A stretch of DNA of 42,121 nucleotides from CALMZN01 sp964540095 (lineage in GTDB: Bacteria; Patescibacteriota; Patescibacteriia; UBA1558; GWA2-36-10): the NCBI GenBank assembly GCA_964540095.1, contig CAZILH010000007.1, positions 1-42,121 on the forward strand. The letters are read 5' to 3'. Made by a program: the position numbers and the translations under genes. Under the pieces are notes generated by a model. The model saw only the letters and a program-made list of their open reading frames with translations, was not told the DNA's origin and did no database searches. Positions 23,010-31,677 of this stretch are shown here, piece by piece; position 1 is the first letter of the stretch; every line of letters starts with the position of its first letter.

Positions 23010-24230
23010 TTATTTTTTAGAATAATATTTTTTTGCTGGAAAGTTATCGGGCCAGTGTTGTTGTTTTTTTATCTCTTCCGCAGAAACATTGGGCGCATAT
23101 TTGTAACCCTTACCATAACTTAAGTCTTTCATAAGCTGAGTAGGCGCATTACGCAAGACCAGTGGCACGCCCAGGTGGCTAGTGGTTTTGGCATCACGTC
23201 CAGCTTCTACATAAGCAGTGTATAATTTGTTGGATTTTGGTGCCAGAGCTAAATAAACAACGACTTGGGCTAGAGCCAACTTTCCTTCGGGCATACCGAT
23301 AAAATGCACAGCTTCTTTGGCGGCAGTGGCCACCACCAGGGCTTGGGGGTCAGCCATACCCACATCTTCAGAAGCAAAGCGTATCAAGCGCCTGACTACA
23401 TACAGCGGATCTTCGCCGGCTTCTAGCATACGTGCCAGCCAATACAAGCCCGCGTCAGGATCAGAGTCACGTAAGCACTTGTGCAGGGCGGAAATAATAT
23501 TGTAATGCTCTTCGCCATTTTTGTCATAATATAGTATAGAGCTTTGGATGGCTTCTCTTATTTCGGCGCTGCTTAATTCATGATTTTCTTGGCCAGTGCT
23601 AGCAATCTCCAAGGCCGTCAAAAGCCGACGGGCATCGCCGCTTGAAAAAGCCAATAATATTTTTTCCGCTTCTTTGTCTAGAGAAATTTTTTGTTTGGCT
23701 AAACCATTTTTTTGATCAGCCAAAGCTTGGTCCAATATTTTTTTGAGATCGGATCTATTCAAATTTTTGAGAGTCAAAACTCTACAGCGCGAGAGCAGAG
23801 CGGAGTTAATAGTAAAAGACGGATTTTCGGTGGTGGCACCGATCAGGGTCAAAATGCCGTTTTCCACATAGGGCAAAAGCACATCTTGTTGGGCTTTGTT
23901 GAAACGATGTATTTCATCCAAAAACAGAAGGGTCTGACTGTGAAAGAAATCAGCGTCTTGTCTAGCGGCCTCGGCTATTTTTTTGATTTCTGGTACGCCT
24001 ATCAATACTGCGCTGCTGGAAACAAATTTGTATTTTAACTCTTGGCTCAAAATTCTAGCCAGAGTGGTTTTGCCCACACCCGGTGGTCCCCAAAATATAA
24101 GAGAACTCAAAGTTTGGTTTTTGACCATTTGAGTCAAAATTTTATCAGGGCCCAAGATATGTTCTTGACCAAAAAATTGGCTTAATTTGGTGGGTCTTAG
24201 GCGGTCAGCTAGGGGGCTTTGTTGTTCCAT
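23010..24230 (-). CDS. rarA: Replication-associated recombination protein RarA/MgsA (AAA+ ATPase)
   Basis: RarA acts at stalled replication forks with SSB, and is the bacterial relative of Mgs1/WRNIP1. The 406-residue protein starts PLADRLRPTKLSQFFGQEHI. It has Walker A GPPGVGKTT at residues 48-56, Walker B LLFLDEIHRFNKAQQD and sensor 1 GATTENPSF, as in clamp-loader-like AAA+ proteins. The C-terminal tetramerisation part has LHKCLRDSDPDAGLYWLARML and DVGMADPQAL, typical of RarA. It starts at the ATG at 24230 in the ATTTAAATAT context without a Shine-Dalgarno sequence. An imperfect 11-bp inverted repeat lies 7 nt upstream. A tig terminator separates it from tig. Confidence 0.95.
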   Translation of the reverse strand: MEQQSPLADRLRPTKLSQFFGQEHILGPDKILTQMVKNQTLSSLIFWGPPGVGKTTLARILSQELKYKFVSSSAVLIGVPEIKKIAEAARQDADFFHSQTLLFLDEIHRFNKAQQDVLLPYVENGILTLIGATTENPSFTINSALLSRCRVLTLKNLNRSDLKKILDQALADQKNGLAKQKISLDKEAEKILLAFSSGDARRLLTALEIASTGQENHELSSAEIREAIQSSILYYDKNGEEHYNIISALHKCLRDSDPDAGLYWLARMLEAGEDPLYVVRRLIRFASEDVGMADPQALVVATAAKEAVHFIGMPEGKLALAQVVVYLALAPKSNKLYTAYVEAGRDAKTTSHLGVPLVLRNAPTQLMKDLSYGKGYKYAPNVSAEEIKKQQHWPDNFPAKKYYSKK

Positions 24231-24236
24231 ATATTT

Positions 24237-24261
24237 AAGATAATTACTTTGTAGTTATCTT
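24237..24261. promoter_or_regulatory. Inverted repeat upstream of rarA
   Basis: AAGATAATTAC (24237-24247) and GTAGTTATCTT (24251-24261) are inverted repeats with one mismatch and a 3-nt centre, 7 nt before the rarA start codon. It could be an operator or an mRNA hairpin at the translation start. Confidence 0.4.
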
Positions 24262-24280
24262 AACATCAGATAGAGGCAAA

Positions 24281-24320
24281 ATAAAGCCCGCCCTGAGCAT
24301 AGTCGAAGGGCGGGCTTTAT
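24281..24320 (-). terminator. Terminator between tig and rarA
   Basis: ATAAAGCCCGCCCT (24281-24294) pairs perfectly with AGGGCGGGCTTTAT (24307-24320); on the minus strand it is followed by TTTTG. The loop and inner stem contain CCTGAGCATAGTCGAAGG, which resembles a palindromic sequence I recall as widespread in bacterial genomes. Confidence 0.85.
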
Positions 24321-24322
24321 TC

Positions 24323-25603
24323 TTAAGCAATTATTTTTTCAGTAATAAACTTTATTACTTTCTGGTTAGTCAGGACATTGGCCAGATGTTGCCAATTGTG
24401 GTGACTATTGATTTGTTTGAGGGACTCGGGGTCATTTTGATACATTTTGACCTGTTTTTCAATTTCAGCTTTTATCTCGGTCTCTGGCACCTCAATTTTA
24501 TTATCCAGAGCAATCTGTCGGAGTATTAGAGCGGCCTTGATTCTTTCTGTGGCTTGTTTCTTGAAATCAATATGCAGATCTTCGTGAGTTTTGTTGATTG
24601 ATTTGAGATAGCCAGCTAGGTCTAGGCCTTGCTCATTGACGCTGTGTTCCAGTTCATGAATCATCTTATGAATTTCCTCATCAATTAGCATTTCTGGAAT
24701 TTCAGTGACTGTTGAGGTCTTGATGATTTCTTGGATGGCTTCTGATTCTACTCGCTGTTGTTCTTTATTTTCTTTTTCTTTGCCGATATTTTTTTTTAAT
24801 TGTTCTTTTAGTTTGACCAAAGATTCAAAGCCCAAATTTTTGGCCAACTCATCATTTAGTTCTGGTTTTTGGCGTTCAAAGACACTCACAATTTTGACAT
24901 GAAAATCAGCCAATTTTCCAGCCATGTTTTTTTGAAAATATTTTTCCGGAAATTGTAAAGAAAAATCTATTTCTTGATCTTTTTTAAGATTGACCAGTTT
25001 GTCTTCAAAGCCGGGGATCATGCGATTGGCGCCAATCACTACGGGGTATTTGTAGCTAGTGCCTCCTTCGATAGCCACTTTATCAATAGTAGCCACAAAA
25101 TCAATTTCCGCTTTGTCGCCTTTTTGGATAGCGCGATCAACTAACACTTCTTTGACATTTAATTCCTGCAATTGAGTCAGAGTTTTTTCAATATCTTCAG
25201 TGGTGACCGCCACCTTTTTCTTTTGGATTTTTAATTTTTGCCAATCACCCAAAATTATAGTTGGTAAAATATTAACAACAGCTTTGTAGACCACTGGATT
25301 TTGAGGCGCCAGTTTTTCAATGTTTATTTTTGGCTGACCAACAGCTTCAATTTTTTCTTGAGTAATGGCTTGGTAATATGTTTGAGTAATTATTTCATCA
25401 GCCGCTTCTTGATACAAGGCCATTTCTCCAAATTGATTTTTGACCATTTCAAAAGGCATTTTGCCAGGACGAAAGCCGGGCACTTTATTTTTCTTGGTCA
25501 AACGATTGGCGGCCGAGCGTAAATATTTTTCTAGTTCGCTGGTCTCCACGCTGATAGTTAGCTCTACTTGGCCTTTTTCTAAGGGTATTTTGCTTATTTG
25601 CAT
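24323..25603 (-). CDS. tig: Trigger factor (ribosome-associated chaperone)
   Basis: Trigger factor binds the ribosome exit tunnel and folds nascent chains. I use the ATG at 25603 (MQISKIPLEKGQVEL, 426 residues). The longer frame begins with a TTG at 25660 that is the -35 box of the promoter itself. The N-terminal domain has KVPGFRPGKMPFEMV, close to the GFRxGKxP ribosome-binding loop signature. The middle has the FKBP-like fold (GDKAEIDFVATIDK, FPEKY), and the long helical C-terminal arm begins after LNDELAKNLGFESL. The protein is complete. TTGACT-17-TATAAT is perfectly placed upstream and a strong terminator follows, so tig is monocistronic. Confidence 0.95.
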   Translation of the reverse strand: MQISKIPLEKGQVELTISVETSELEKYLRSAANRLTKKNKVPGFRPGKMPFEMVKNQFGEMALYQEAADEIITQTYYQAITQEKIEAVGQPKINIEKLAPQNPVVYKAVVNILPTIILGDWQKLKIQKKKVAVTTEDIEKTLTQLQELNVKEVLVDRAIQKGDKAEIDFVATIDKVAIEGGTSYKYPVVIGANRMIPGFEDKLVNLKKDQEIDFSLQFPEKYFQKNMAGKLADFHVKIVSVFERQKPELNDELAKNLGFESLVKLKEQLKKNIGKEKENKEQQRVESEAIQEIIKTSTVTEIPEMLIDEEIHKMIHELEHSVNEQGLDLAGYLKSINKTHEDLHIDFKKQATERIKAALILRQIALDNKIEVPETEIKAEIEKQVKMYQNDPESLKQINSHHNWQHLANVLTNQKVIKFITEKIIA

Positions 25604-25631
25604 AGTAATATTATCATTGATTAACCGCCGT

Positions 25632-25660
25632 ATTATAGTTGAAAAGTTATTTTTAGTCAA
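25632..25660 (-). promoter_or_regulatory. tig promoter
   Basis: On the minus strand: TTGACT (25660-25655), exactly 17 nt, and TATAAT (25637-25632). The start near 25625 leaves a 22-nt leader before the tig ATG, with no Shine-Dalgarno sequence. Confidence 0.85.
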
Positions 25661-25694
25661 TCTATATTACGAGCAATTTTTGTTGTCTATTTAC

Positions 25695-25740
25695 TTTGTT
25701 TTTTTGATAAAAAATGTTATAATAACCATAAGTTTGAATT
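25695..25740 (+). promoter_or_regulatory. pilB operon promoter with AAGTTTGAATT element
   Basis: TG-T-TATAAT (25715-25723) is an extended -10 box; the -35 region (TTTGTT/TTGTTT near 25695) is weak. The presumed start near 25730 coincides with AAGTTTGAATT (25730-25740), the same 11-nt sequence found after the promoter at 32651. The leader is about 42 nt. Confidence 0.65.
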
Positions 25741-25771
25741 AATTTTTGCCTAAAATTTTTTTCTCTTAAAT

Positions 25772-27502
25772 ATGGCTTTGACTTTACCAATTTCTCAGGA
25801 AGAGCTTAAAGATATCCTGATAAAATCAGCGGTCATTAAAGATAAAGATTGGCTTGATGCTGAAAAAAGAGCTCAACGCCGCCGTCGTGGTGTCGAGGAG
25901 ATTTTGATTGAGCGGGGATTTTATAATGAGAAATATTTGTATGAGCTTATTGGCGATGCCCTGAAAGTTCCTTATGTTAATTTACGTAAAAGAAAGCTTG
26001 ACCCCTTGGCTTTGGCCGAGATAGACCCGCAAATATCACAAACCGCCCAGGCCATACCATTTGCCATCGATGGGAATAATTTAAAAGTAGCTTTTGTTGA
26101 TCCGCGTAATCAAGAATCTTTGCAAATTATCAAAGCAGCCACCACCAAGACCATCATGCCATTCATGACTAGCCACAAGAATTTTCGTTTTGCTTCCCGA
26201 CTTTATCAGCGCAATATTGAAGAAGAAATATACAATATCATCAATACCAAGATCAAATCCACCAGCGGTGAAACCAGCGAAACCGATGTACCAATTATCA
26301 AAATTGTGGATGCGCTCATGGAGTATGCCATGTTTGAGCAATCTTCTGATGTTCATATTGAGGCCTTGCCTGACGCCGTGGTGGTCAGGTTCAGGGTGGA
26401 TGGCGATTTGCATGACATAGTAGAGTTGCCAGCCAATATTCATAATGCCTTGGTGGCTCGTATAAAAATTTTATCCAACCTACGTATTGATGAGCATCGT
26501 GTGCCACAAGATGGTCGTTTTTCTTTCAAAATTGAAGAAGAAGAAGAATCTGTCCGTGTCTCTATAATACCCGCTTTTTATGGAGAAAAAGTGGTTATGC
26601 GCTTGATGACCGATGAGGCCCAAAACATGAATTTGGAAGAAATTGGTTTTTCTGAGCAAAACGCTAAGACCATGAATAAGCAGCTAGAAAAACCTTTTGG
26701 TATGATATTGGTTGTCGGCCCCACGGGTTCAGGCAAAACCACCACCCTATATGCGGTTTTGAATATTTTGAATACCGAGGAAGTAAATATTTGCACCATT
26801 GAAGACCCAATTGAATATGGCGTGCATCGTGTTAATCAGACACAAGTCAATACTCAAGCCGGCTATACTTTTGCCAATGGTCTGCGTTCATTACTTAGGC
26901 AAGATCCTGACATTATCATGATCGGAGAAATACGAGATAAGGAAACAGCGCAAATTGCTGTGCGTGCCGCTCTGACTGGCCACTTAGTATTGTCTACCCT
27001 GCATACCAACAACGCGGCCGGTGCTCCACCACGCTTGCAGGACATGGATGTGGAGCCATTTTTAGTGTCTTCCACCTTGAATATTGTCATTGCCCAAAGA
27101 TTGGTACGACGCATTTGCTTGGATTGTATTTTTAGTTTCAAATTGACAGCCGAAGAACTAAAAAGTTTGGCCAAAGAATTTGACCTAGATACTATGTTGA
27201 CGCGATTCAAGACCCAAGGGTTGGTTGATAAAAAAATAAAAACATTCGGTGAGCTGACATTTTATCGGGGCAAAGGTTGTTCACGTTGTCATCAGTCAGG
27301 ATATTCTAAAAGAATTAGTGTCTTTGAACTTTTGCAAAACACCGAAGCCGTGCAAAAGTGTTTGATTCGCAATGCTTCGTCAAACGAAATTCAAAAAGTA
27401 GCCATGGAAGAAGGCATGGTGACAATTTTTGAAGATGGCATGCAAAAAGCTCTTTTGGGCATAACTACCATTGAAGAAGTTTTGCGCATTAAGCGGGAAT
27501 AA
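25772..27502 (+). CDS. pilB: Type IV pilus assembly ATPase PilB
   Basis: This GspE/PilB-type hexameric motor drives pilin polymerisation. The 576-residue protein has an N-terminal GSPII_E domain (about 1-150, with LIERGFYNEKYLYELIGDAL). The ATPase core has Walker A GPTGSGKTTT near residue 317, the Asp box TIEDPIEYG, Walker B IMIGEIRDKETAQIA and the His box TGHLVLSTLHTNNA. A four-Cys zinc site (RRICLDC ... GCSRCHQSGY) is present, as in extension motors and not in PilT retraction motors. It is the first gene of the pilus operon, with pilC starting 43 nt downstream. No pilT is seen in the window. Confidence 0.95.
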   Translation: MALTLPISQEELKDILIKSAVIKDKDWLDAEKRAQRRRRGVEEILIERGFYNEKYLYELIGDALKVPYVNLRKRKLDPLALAEIDPQISQTAQAIPFAIDGNNLKVAFVDPRNQESLQIIKAATTKTIMPFMTSHKNFRFASRLYQRNIEEEIYNIINTKIKSTSGETSETDVPIIKIVDALMEYAMFEQSSDVHIEALPDAVVVRFRVDGDLHDIVELPANIHNALVARIKILSNLRIDEHRVPQDGRFSFKIEEEEESVRVSIIPAFYGEKVVMRLMTDEAQNMNLEEIGFSEQNAKTMNKQLEKPFGMILVVGPTGSGKTTTLYAVLNILNTEEVNICTIEDPIEYGVHRVNQTQVNTQAGYTFANGLRSLLRQDPDIIMIGEIRDKETAQIAVRAALTGHLVLSTLHTNNAAGAPPRLQDMDVEPFLVSSTLNIVIAQRLVRRICLDCIFSFKLTAEELKSLAKEFDLDTMLTRFKTQGLVDKKIKTFGELTFYRGKGCSRCHQSGYSKRISVFELLQNTEAVQKCLIRNASSNEIQKVAMEEGMVTIFEDGMQKALLGITTIEEVLRIKRE

Positions 27503-27545
27503 AACAAATATAAAATAGATTTATTTAACAGGGTAAAAATAAAAA

Positions 27546-28751
27546 ATGGAATACCTAGACATAAAGCATCACAAAATTGATGATACTGGAAAATTGAAAA
27601 ACAAAATAAAACCAGAGTTAGCTAAGAAGCTGAAAGACATTCCTGACAAAGACAGCAAACAAAATCTTAAAAAAATTAAAGCGCCTAAGAAAAAAAGGTT
27701 TTTATTTGGTCGGGTGACTTCAGCCGATCAAATGTTGTTTTTGGACAATTTATCGACCATGATCAAGGCCGGTTTGGCTTTGGCTCCGGCTTTGCAGACC
27801 ATAACCAGCGAGATAAAAAATAAATATTTTCGAAGCGTCTTAACACATATTTACGATACCATTGAAAATGGTCAGTCATTGTCGGAAAGTATGAAACATT
27901 ACCCCAAGGTATTTACAGAAATGATTGTTTCGGCAGTTGAAGTTGGTGAGAATACCGGTGGTTTGTCAGAATCACTTGGTCATTTGGCCAATATCATAAA
28001 AGCCCAGAGACGTTTGCGAGCCAAAGTAGTAGGCGCTCTGATTTATCCTTGTGTGGTTATAGTCGCCATGATTGGTGTTAGTTTATTTTTAGCCTTTTTT
28101 GTGTTCCCTCAGCTCATTGATGTTTTTGCTGAAGCGGATGTAAAATTGCCAGTGATTTTGTTGGCCGTGCAATGGATGTTGTGGGCTACTAAGTATTATT
28201 ACTGGTACATGATTGGCGGTTTGTTGGCTTTGATATTAATTATTATTCTTTTAGCTCGAATTTATGCTGTCCGCTTGGCTTGGCACAAGTTGATGCTCAA
28301 AGTGCCTTTTGTTGGCAGTTTAATAAGAGAATTGTGTATGTCTAGGTTTGCCGGCAACCTACATGCCTTACTAGCTGCTGGCTTGTCTATTGTAAAGTGT
28401 CTAGATATAGTGGCCAAGACAGTGCCCAACTTGTATTACCGGCAAGAAATTTTAAAAATGGCTACTGAGCTGGAAAAAGGTAAATCTTTATCAGATTCCA
28501 TGTCTAGTCGTCCTCGTTTGTTCTCTTCTTTGTCTATACAGCTTTGTCACGTAGGAGAAGAGACCGGAGAATTGGAAAATATTTTAATCAAAGTCGAGGA
28601 GTACTATGAAGAAAGAGTCAATAATGTTTTGGCCAATTTATCAACTATTATTGAACCGGTCTTGCTGGTGTTGGTTGGTGTGGCTGTTGGCTTTATTGCT
28701 CTATCAGTCATATCACCGATGTACGAATTGACCCAAAGTTTTTCAGAATAA
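27546..28751 (+). CDS. pilC: Type IV pilus inner-membrane platform protein PilC
   Basis: This 401-residue platform protein sits in the cytoplasmic membrane and couples PilB to pilin insertion. A Lys-rich cytoplasmic tail (about 1-55) precedes two T2SF domains. Each has the typical helical core: FLDNLSTMIKAGLALAPALQ with VEVGENTGGLSESL in the first, and FAGNLHALLAAGLSIVKCLD with CHVGEETGELENIL in the second. Three membrane segments follow the usual plan, two in the middle (about 170-235) and one near the C-terminus (about 370-392). It is complete and ends 2 nt before the first minor pilin gene. Confidence 0.95.
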   Translation: MEYLDIKHHKIDDTGKLKNKIKPELAKKLKDIPDKDSKQNLKKIKAPKKKRFLFGRVTSADQMLFLDNLSTMIKAGLALAPALQTITSEIKNKYFRSVLTHIYDTIENGQSLSESMKHYPKVFTEMIVSAVEVGENTGGLSESLGHLANIIKAQRRLRAKVVGALIYPCVVIVAMIGVSLFLAFFVFPQLIDVFAEADVKLPVILLAVQWMLWATKYYYWYMIGGLLALILIIILLARIYAVRLAWHKLMLKVPFVGSLIRELCMSRFAGNLHALLAAGLSIVKCLDIVAKTVPNLYYRQEILKMATELEKGKSLSDSMSSRPRLFSSLSIQLCHVGEETGELENILIKVEEYYEERVNNVLANLSTIIEPVLLVLVGVAVGFIALSVISPMYELTQSFSE

Positions 28752-28753
28752 TT

Positions 28754-29227
28754 ATGTATAAAAATAGATTGGGCTTGACTTACATTGAATTGCTTGTTGT
28801 TTTGGGTATTTTTGCTATAATTTCACTTTTGAGTTTTTCATCTTATTCTGCCTGGCAAAAGGAAGTGATTCTGGTCAATTCCTTAGATGAATTAAAAAGT
28901 ACAATTTCTTTGGCTCAGGCCAAAGCTATAGCCGCGGCTGATAACAAAAATTGGGGGGTGCATTTATTAGCAGATCAGTATGTTCTTTTTTCGGGGTCAT
29001 TTTATGATGAGGCCAATCCGGATAATAAAATCAAAGATTTGCGAGGTGTTAAAATTTTGAATCCCGAAATATCCTTCTCAGATGGAGCAGGTGGTTATGC
29101 TGCGGATGTAGTTTTTTCCAAATACACTGGTCAGACAGTCAACACCGGGCAAATAACAGTGGCGGCTAATTCTGACCCAGCTAAAACAAAAATAATTACT
29201 ATTCAAGATAATGGGCAAATTAATTAA
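28754..29227 (+). CDS. Minor pseudopilin, GspH/FimT-like
   Basis: This 157-residue prepilin has a very short leader (MYKNRLG) and a class III cleavage site after Gly7. The mature N-terminus is LTYIELLVVLGIFAIISLLS, with Glu5 for subunit packing. The rest is a small globular head with alpha-helix then beta strands, like GspH or FimT. As a minor pilin it would help start fibre assembly or sit at the tip. It starts 2 nt after pilC and overlaps the next gene by 17 nt, so it is an integral part of the operon. The exact subtype is inferred from order and size. Confidence 0.85.
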   Translation: MYKNRLGLTYIELLVVLGIFAIISLLSFSSYSAWQKEVILVNSLDELKSTISLAQAKAIAAADNKNWGVHLLADQYVLFSGSFYDEANPDNKIKDLRGVKILNPEISFSDGAGGYAADVVFSKYTGQTVNTGQITVAANSDPAKTKIITIQDNGQIN

Positions 29228-31136
29228 AAATAGACAGCCGGGTTTTTCCATAATTGAAATATTGATTGCCATTACTTTTATTGCGGTGATTATCACTGGT
29301 ATTTTTAATATTAGTCGTTTTAATAGTCATATTCGTAAAATTAATGATGAGCGTACCCAAAGCTTGTATTATGCTGTCGAGGGTATTGAGGTGGCCAAGC
29401 TCATGACTTGGGATCAGTTGGCAATTGGCAATTATCATTTTGTAAAAAACGGTGCTGTTTGGGAAATTGGTTCTGGCAGTGAATTGTTAAATAATAAATA
29501 TACCAGAACAGTGACGGTGAGTGCTGTGAATAGGCAGTCAGCTTATCAGGGTAATGTTTATGGTGACATAAACACCGGTAGCAATATTGATCCGGATACC
29601 AAAAAAGTAGTAGTGACCATTGATTGGCTGAGTAAGACCGGAAGCAATAAGCAGGAAAAATTAGAGACCTATATTTATCGTTTTAGAGCCAGTCGCTGGA
29701 AACAGCAGGATTGGGTGGGTGGAGATGGTCAAAGTAGCTGGTCTGATGCTAGTAAGTTTTATGCTAAAAATTCTGGTGCAGATGTGACTATCCCTGGTGT
29801 GGCTACCCTGATTTCTGGCGCACTGAATTGGAACATAGCTACTACCACAGCTGTTTATGACGCGCCAGGGAGCTCCGATAATAATGATGTTTTTGAAATA
29901 AATAATATTGCTTATTTAGTAACAGAGAACAATACCACGTCTCCTGGTTCGGAGTTTTATATATTAGATGTTGCTGGTATTGATTTTCCGCCGATTGATA
30001 ATCCGCCAGTGATAGGTCAATACAATGTCGGTGCTGGTGTTACCTCGGTAGTAGTGCAGGGTAACTATGCTTATTTAACTACTCGTGATAATAATTATGA
30101 ATTTCAGGTATTTAATATTTCTAATCCAAGTAGTCCACAAAGAGTAGCTCGCGTTGGTTTAGATACGGATAGTGATGCCTTGGATGTGGTGGTTAATCAA
30201 AATCAGGCCTATATTGTGCAGGGATCGACTGTTTATTCTTACAATATTACCAATCCCAATAGTCCTCAGCGTTTGGACACTTTTGCTTTAGGTGCTTTGG
30301 GCAATGAGTTATTTGTCAATGAAAATTATCTTTATGTAGCCACTGAAAATGCGAGCAGAGAATTGCAAGTTATTGATATCACCAACCCAGCTAATATATT
30401 TTTAGCCGGCCAATACGACCTTACTGGCTCTTTGCGGGCTACTGATATAAAGGTGCGTGGCGACAGGGTCTATGTTTCTACTAGGAGTAATAGTGGGGCA
30501 GAATTTTATATTATTAATTTTGAGGACAAGGCCAATCCAGTCCTGATGGGTTATTATGAGGTGGGGGCCGACATCTATTCTTTTGGTTTAGTGGGACCCT
30601 ATGCTTTACTAGGCACAGCACTGTCGGCCGAGGAATTACGAGTAGTTGATATAAGCTATCCAGTCACAGTCAAGCCAATTTCTAGTTTTGATTTGACGGG
30701 CTATATCTATGGCATGACTGCCAATTGTTCCAATGTATATGCCGGCACTACTGGCAATAATCAAGAATTTTTTGTTGTTTCTACTTTAGTCACTAATTGT
30801 GACTACGCTTCCTCTGGCTACATAGAATCATCTACTCTTGATACTGGTGGTGATCAAGTGGCTTACAATTGGATCAAGTGGACCGGTGCTGCTCCGGTTA
30901 ACACGGCTATTAAATTCCAGTTAGCTTCTAGCAATCAAGAATCTGGTCCTTGGGTCTATGTTGGGCCAGACGGTACTAGCTCAAGTTATTATACCAATGG
31001 CGCTGGAGAATTAATAAATTACAACTATCATCTTAATCAAAGGTATATAAGGTATAAATTATTTTTAGAAAATAATAACAGTTTGCAACCGCCGACCTTA
31101 GAAGAGGTAATTATTAGCTACTCAATATTTCCATGA
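29211..31136 (+). CDS. Large minor pilin with a predicted seven-bladed beta-propeller
   Basis: This 641-residue prepilin has leader MGKLIKNRQPG and a mature start FSIIEILIAITFIAVIITGI with Glu5, like GspI/PilV. After a short pilin-like head (to about residue 165) come about seven tandem repeats of roughly 40 residues with the pattern 'V..N.AYL.T....EF.V.DI.NP..P', the LVIVD-type propeller. Examples are EFQVFNISNPSSPQ and ELQVIDITNPANI. The C-terminal 110 residues (SSGYIESSTLDTGG onward) look like a jelly-roll domain. A pilin of 150-200 residues is normal, so the propeller is a large surface-exposed addition suited to ligand binding. It overlaps its neighbours by 17 nt and 4 nt. Confidence 0.8.
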   Translation: MGKLIKNRQPGFSIIEILIAITFIAVIITGIFNISRFNSHIRKINDERTQSLYYAVEGIEVAKLMTWDQLAIGNYHFVKNGAVWEIGSGSELLNNKYTRTVTVSAVNRQSAYQGNVYGDINTGSNIDPDTKKVVVTIDWLSKTGSNKQEKLETYIYRFRASRWKQQDWVGGDGQSSWSDASKFYAKNSGADVTIPGVATLISGALNWNIATTTAVYDAPGSSDNNDVFEINNIAYLVTENNTTSPGSEFYILDVAGIDFPPIDNPPVIGQYNVGAGVTSVVVQGNYAYLTTRDNNYEFQVFNISNPSSPQRVARVGLDTDSDALDVVVNQNQAYIVQGSTVYSYNITNPNSPQRLDTFALGALGNELFVNENYLYVATENASRELQVIDITNPANIFLAGQYDLTGSLRATDIKVRGDRVYVSTRSNSGAEFYIINFEDKANPVLMGYYEVGADIYSFGLVGPYALLGTALSAEELRVVDISYPVTVKPISSFDLTGYIYGMTANCSNVYAGTTGNNQEFFVVSTLVTNCDYASSGYIESSTLDTGGDQVAYNWIKWTGAAPVNTAIKFQLASSNQESGPWVYVGPDGTSSSYYTNGAGELINYNYHLNQRYIRYKLFLENNNSLQPPTLEEVIISYSIFP

Positions 31137-31675
31137 TCGGTTTGAATAAAAAAAATAAATCAAAAGGATTTTCTTTAGTTGAAACGTTAGTTTATTTATT
31201 TATTACTAGCATGCTTTTGTTGATGATCGCTAGTTTGGTGATAAATATTTTTAATTCCAAAAGATTGTTTAAGTCAGAGGAAGTGGTGGCTAGAAATGCT
31301 AGATACATTATGTCTTTTATGCTCAACAAATTACATAATGTCGGCACTATTGATGATTTGGGTGGTGGTTCACAAAATATTATGTTTTATGTGCCTCCTG
31401 ATCGCCGTTTCAACCTGGCCATTGAAGATGAAAATTTTGTGTACAGAGAAACACAAGCCACAGATAGTGTTTATCCAGACCAATCAACAGCCGTGCCATA
31501 TTTATTAAATTCAGATAATGTGCAGGTCAGTGATATTACCCTGACTCCCATGTCAGACAATTATGGTCAAACCAATCAAGGAGTAGTTTTATCCTTTACT
31601 TTGACTTATGGAAATTCAGAAGATAAATATGGTTATGCTCAGAGGACTTATAGCACTTTTTTAAGCATTAGATAA
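31133..31675 (+). CDS. Minor pseudopilin, PilW/GspJ-like
   Basis: This 180-residue prepilin has leader MIGLNKKNKSKG and mature start FSLVETLVYLFITSMLLLMI with Glu5. The head is beta-rich (NVGTIDDLGGGSQNIMFYV onward) and ends in YGYAQRTYSTFLSIR, the kind of C-terminal strand seen in PilW/GspJ proteins. Its length is ordinary, unlike its two neighbours. The start overlaps the preceding stop (ATGA), and its stop is 2 nt before the next start, so it is co-translated with the other minor pilins. Confidence 0.82.
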   Translation: MIGLNKKNKSKGFSLVETLVYLFITSMLLLMIASLVINIFNSKRLFKSEEVVARNARYIMSFMLNKLHNVGTIDDLGGGSQNIMFYVPPDRRFNLAIEDENFVYRETQATDSVYPDQSTAVPYLLNSDNVQVSDITLTPMSDNYGQTNQGVVLSFTLTYGNSEDKYGYAQRTYSTFLSIR

Positions 31676-31677
31676 TT

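Noticed and set aside
25604..25660. Longer trigger factor start at 25660
   Set aside because: It would begin at a TTG that is the -35 box of a near-perfect promoter; family N-termini match the ATG at 25603.
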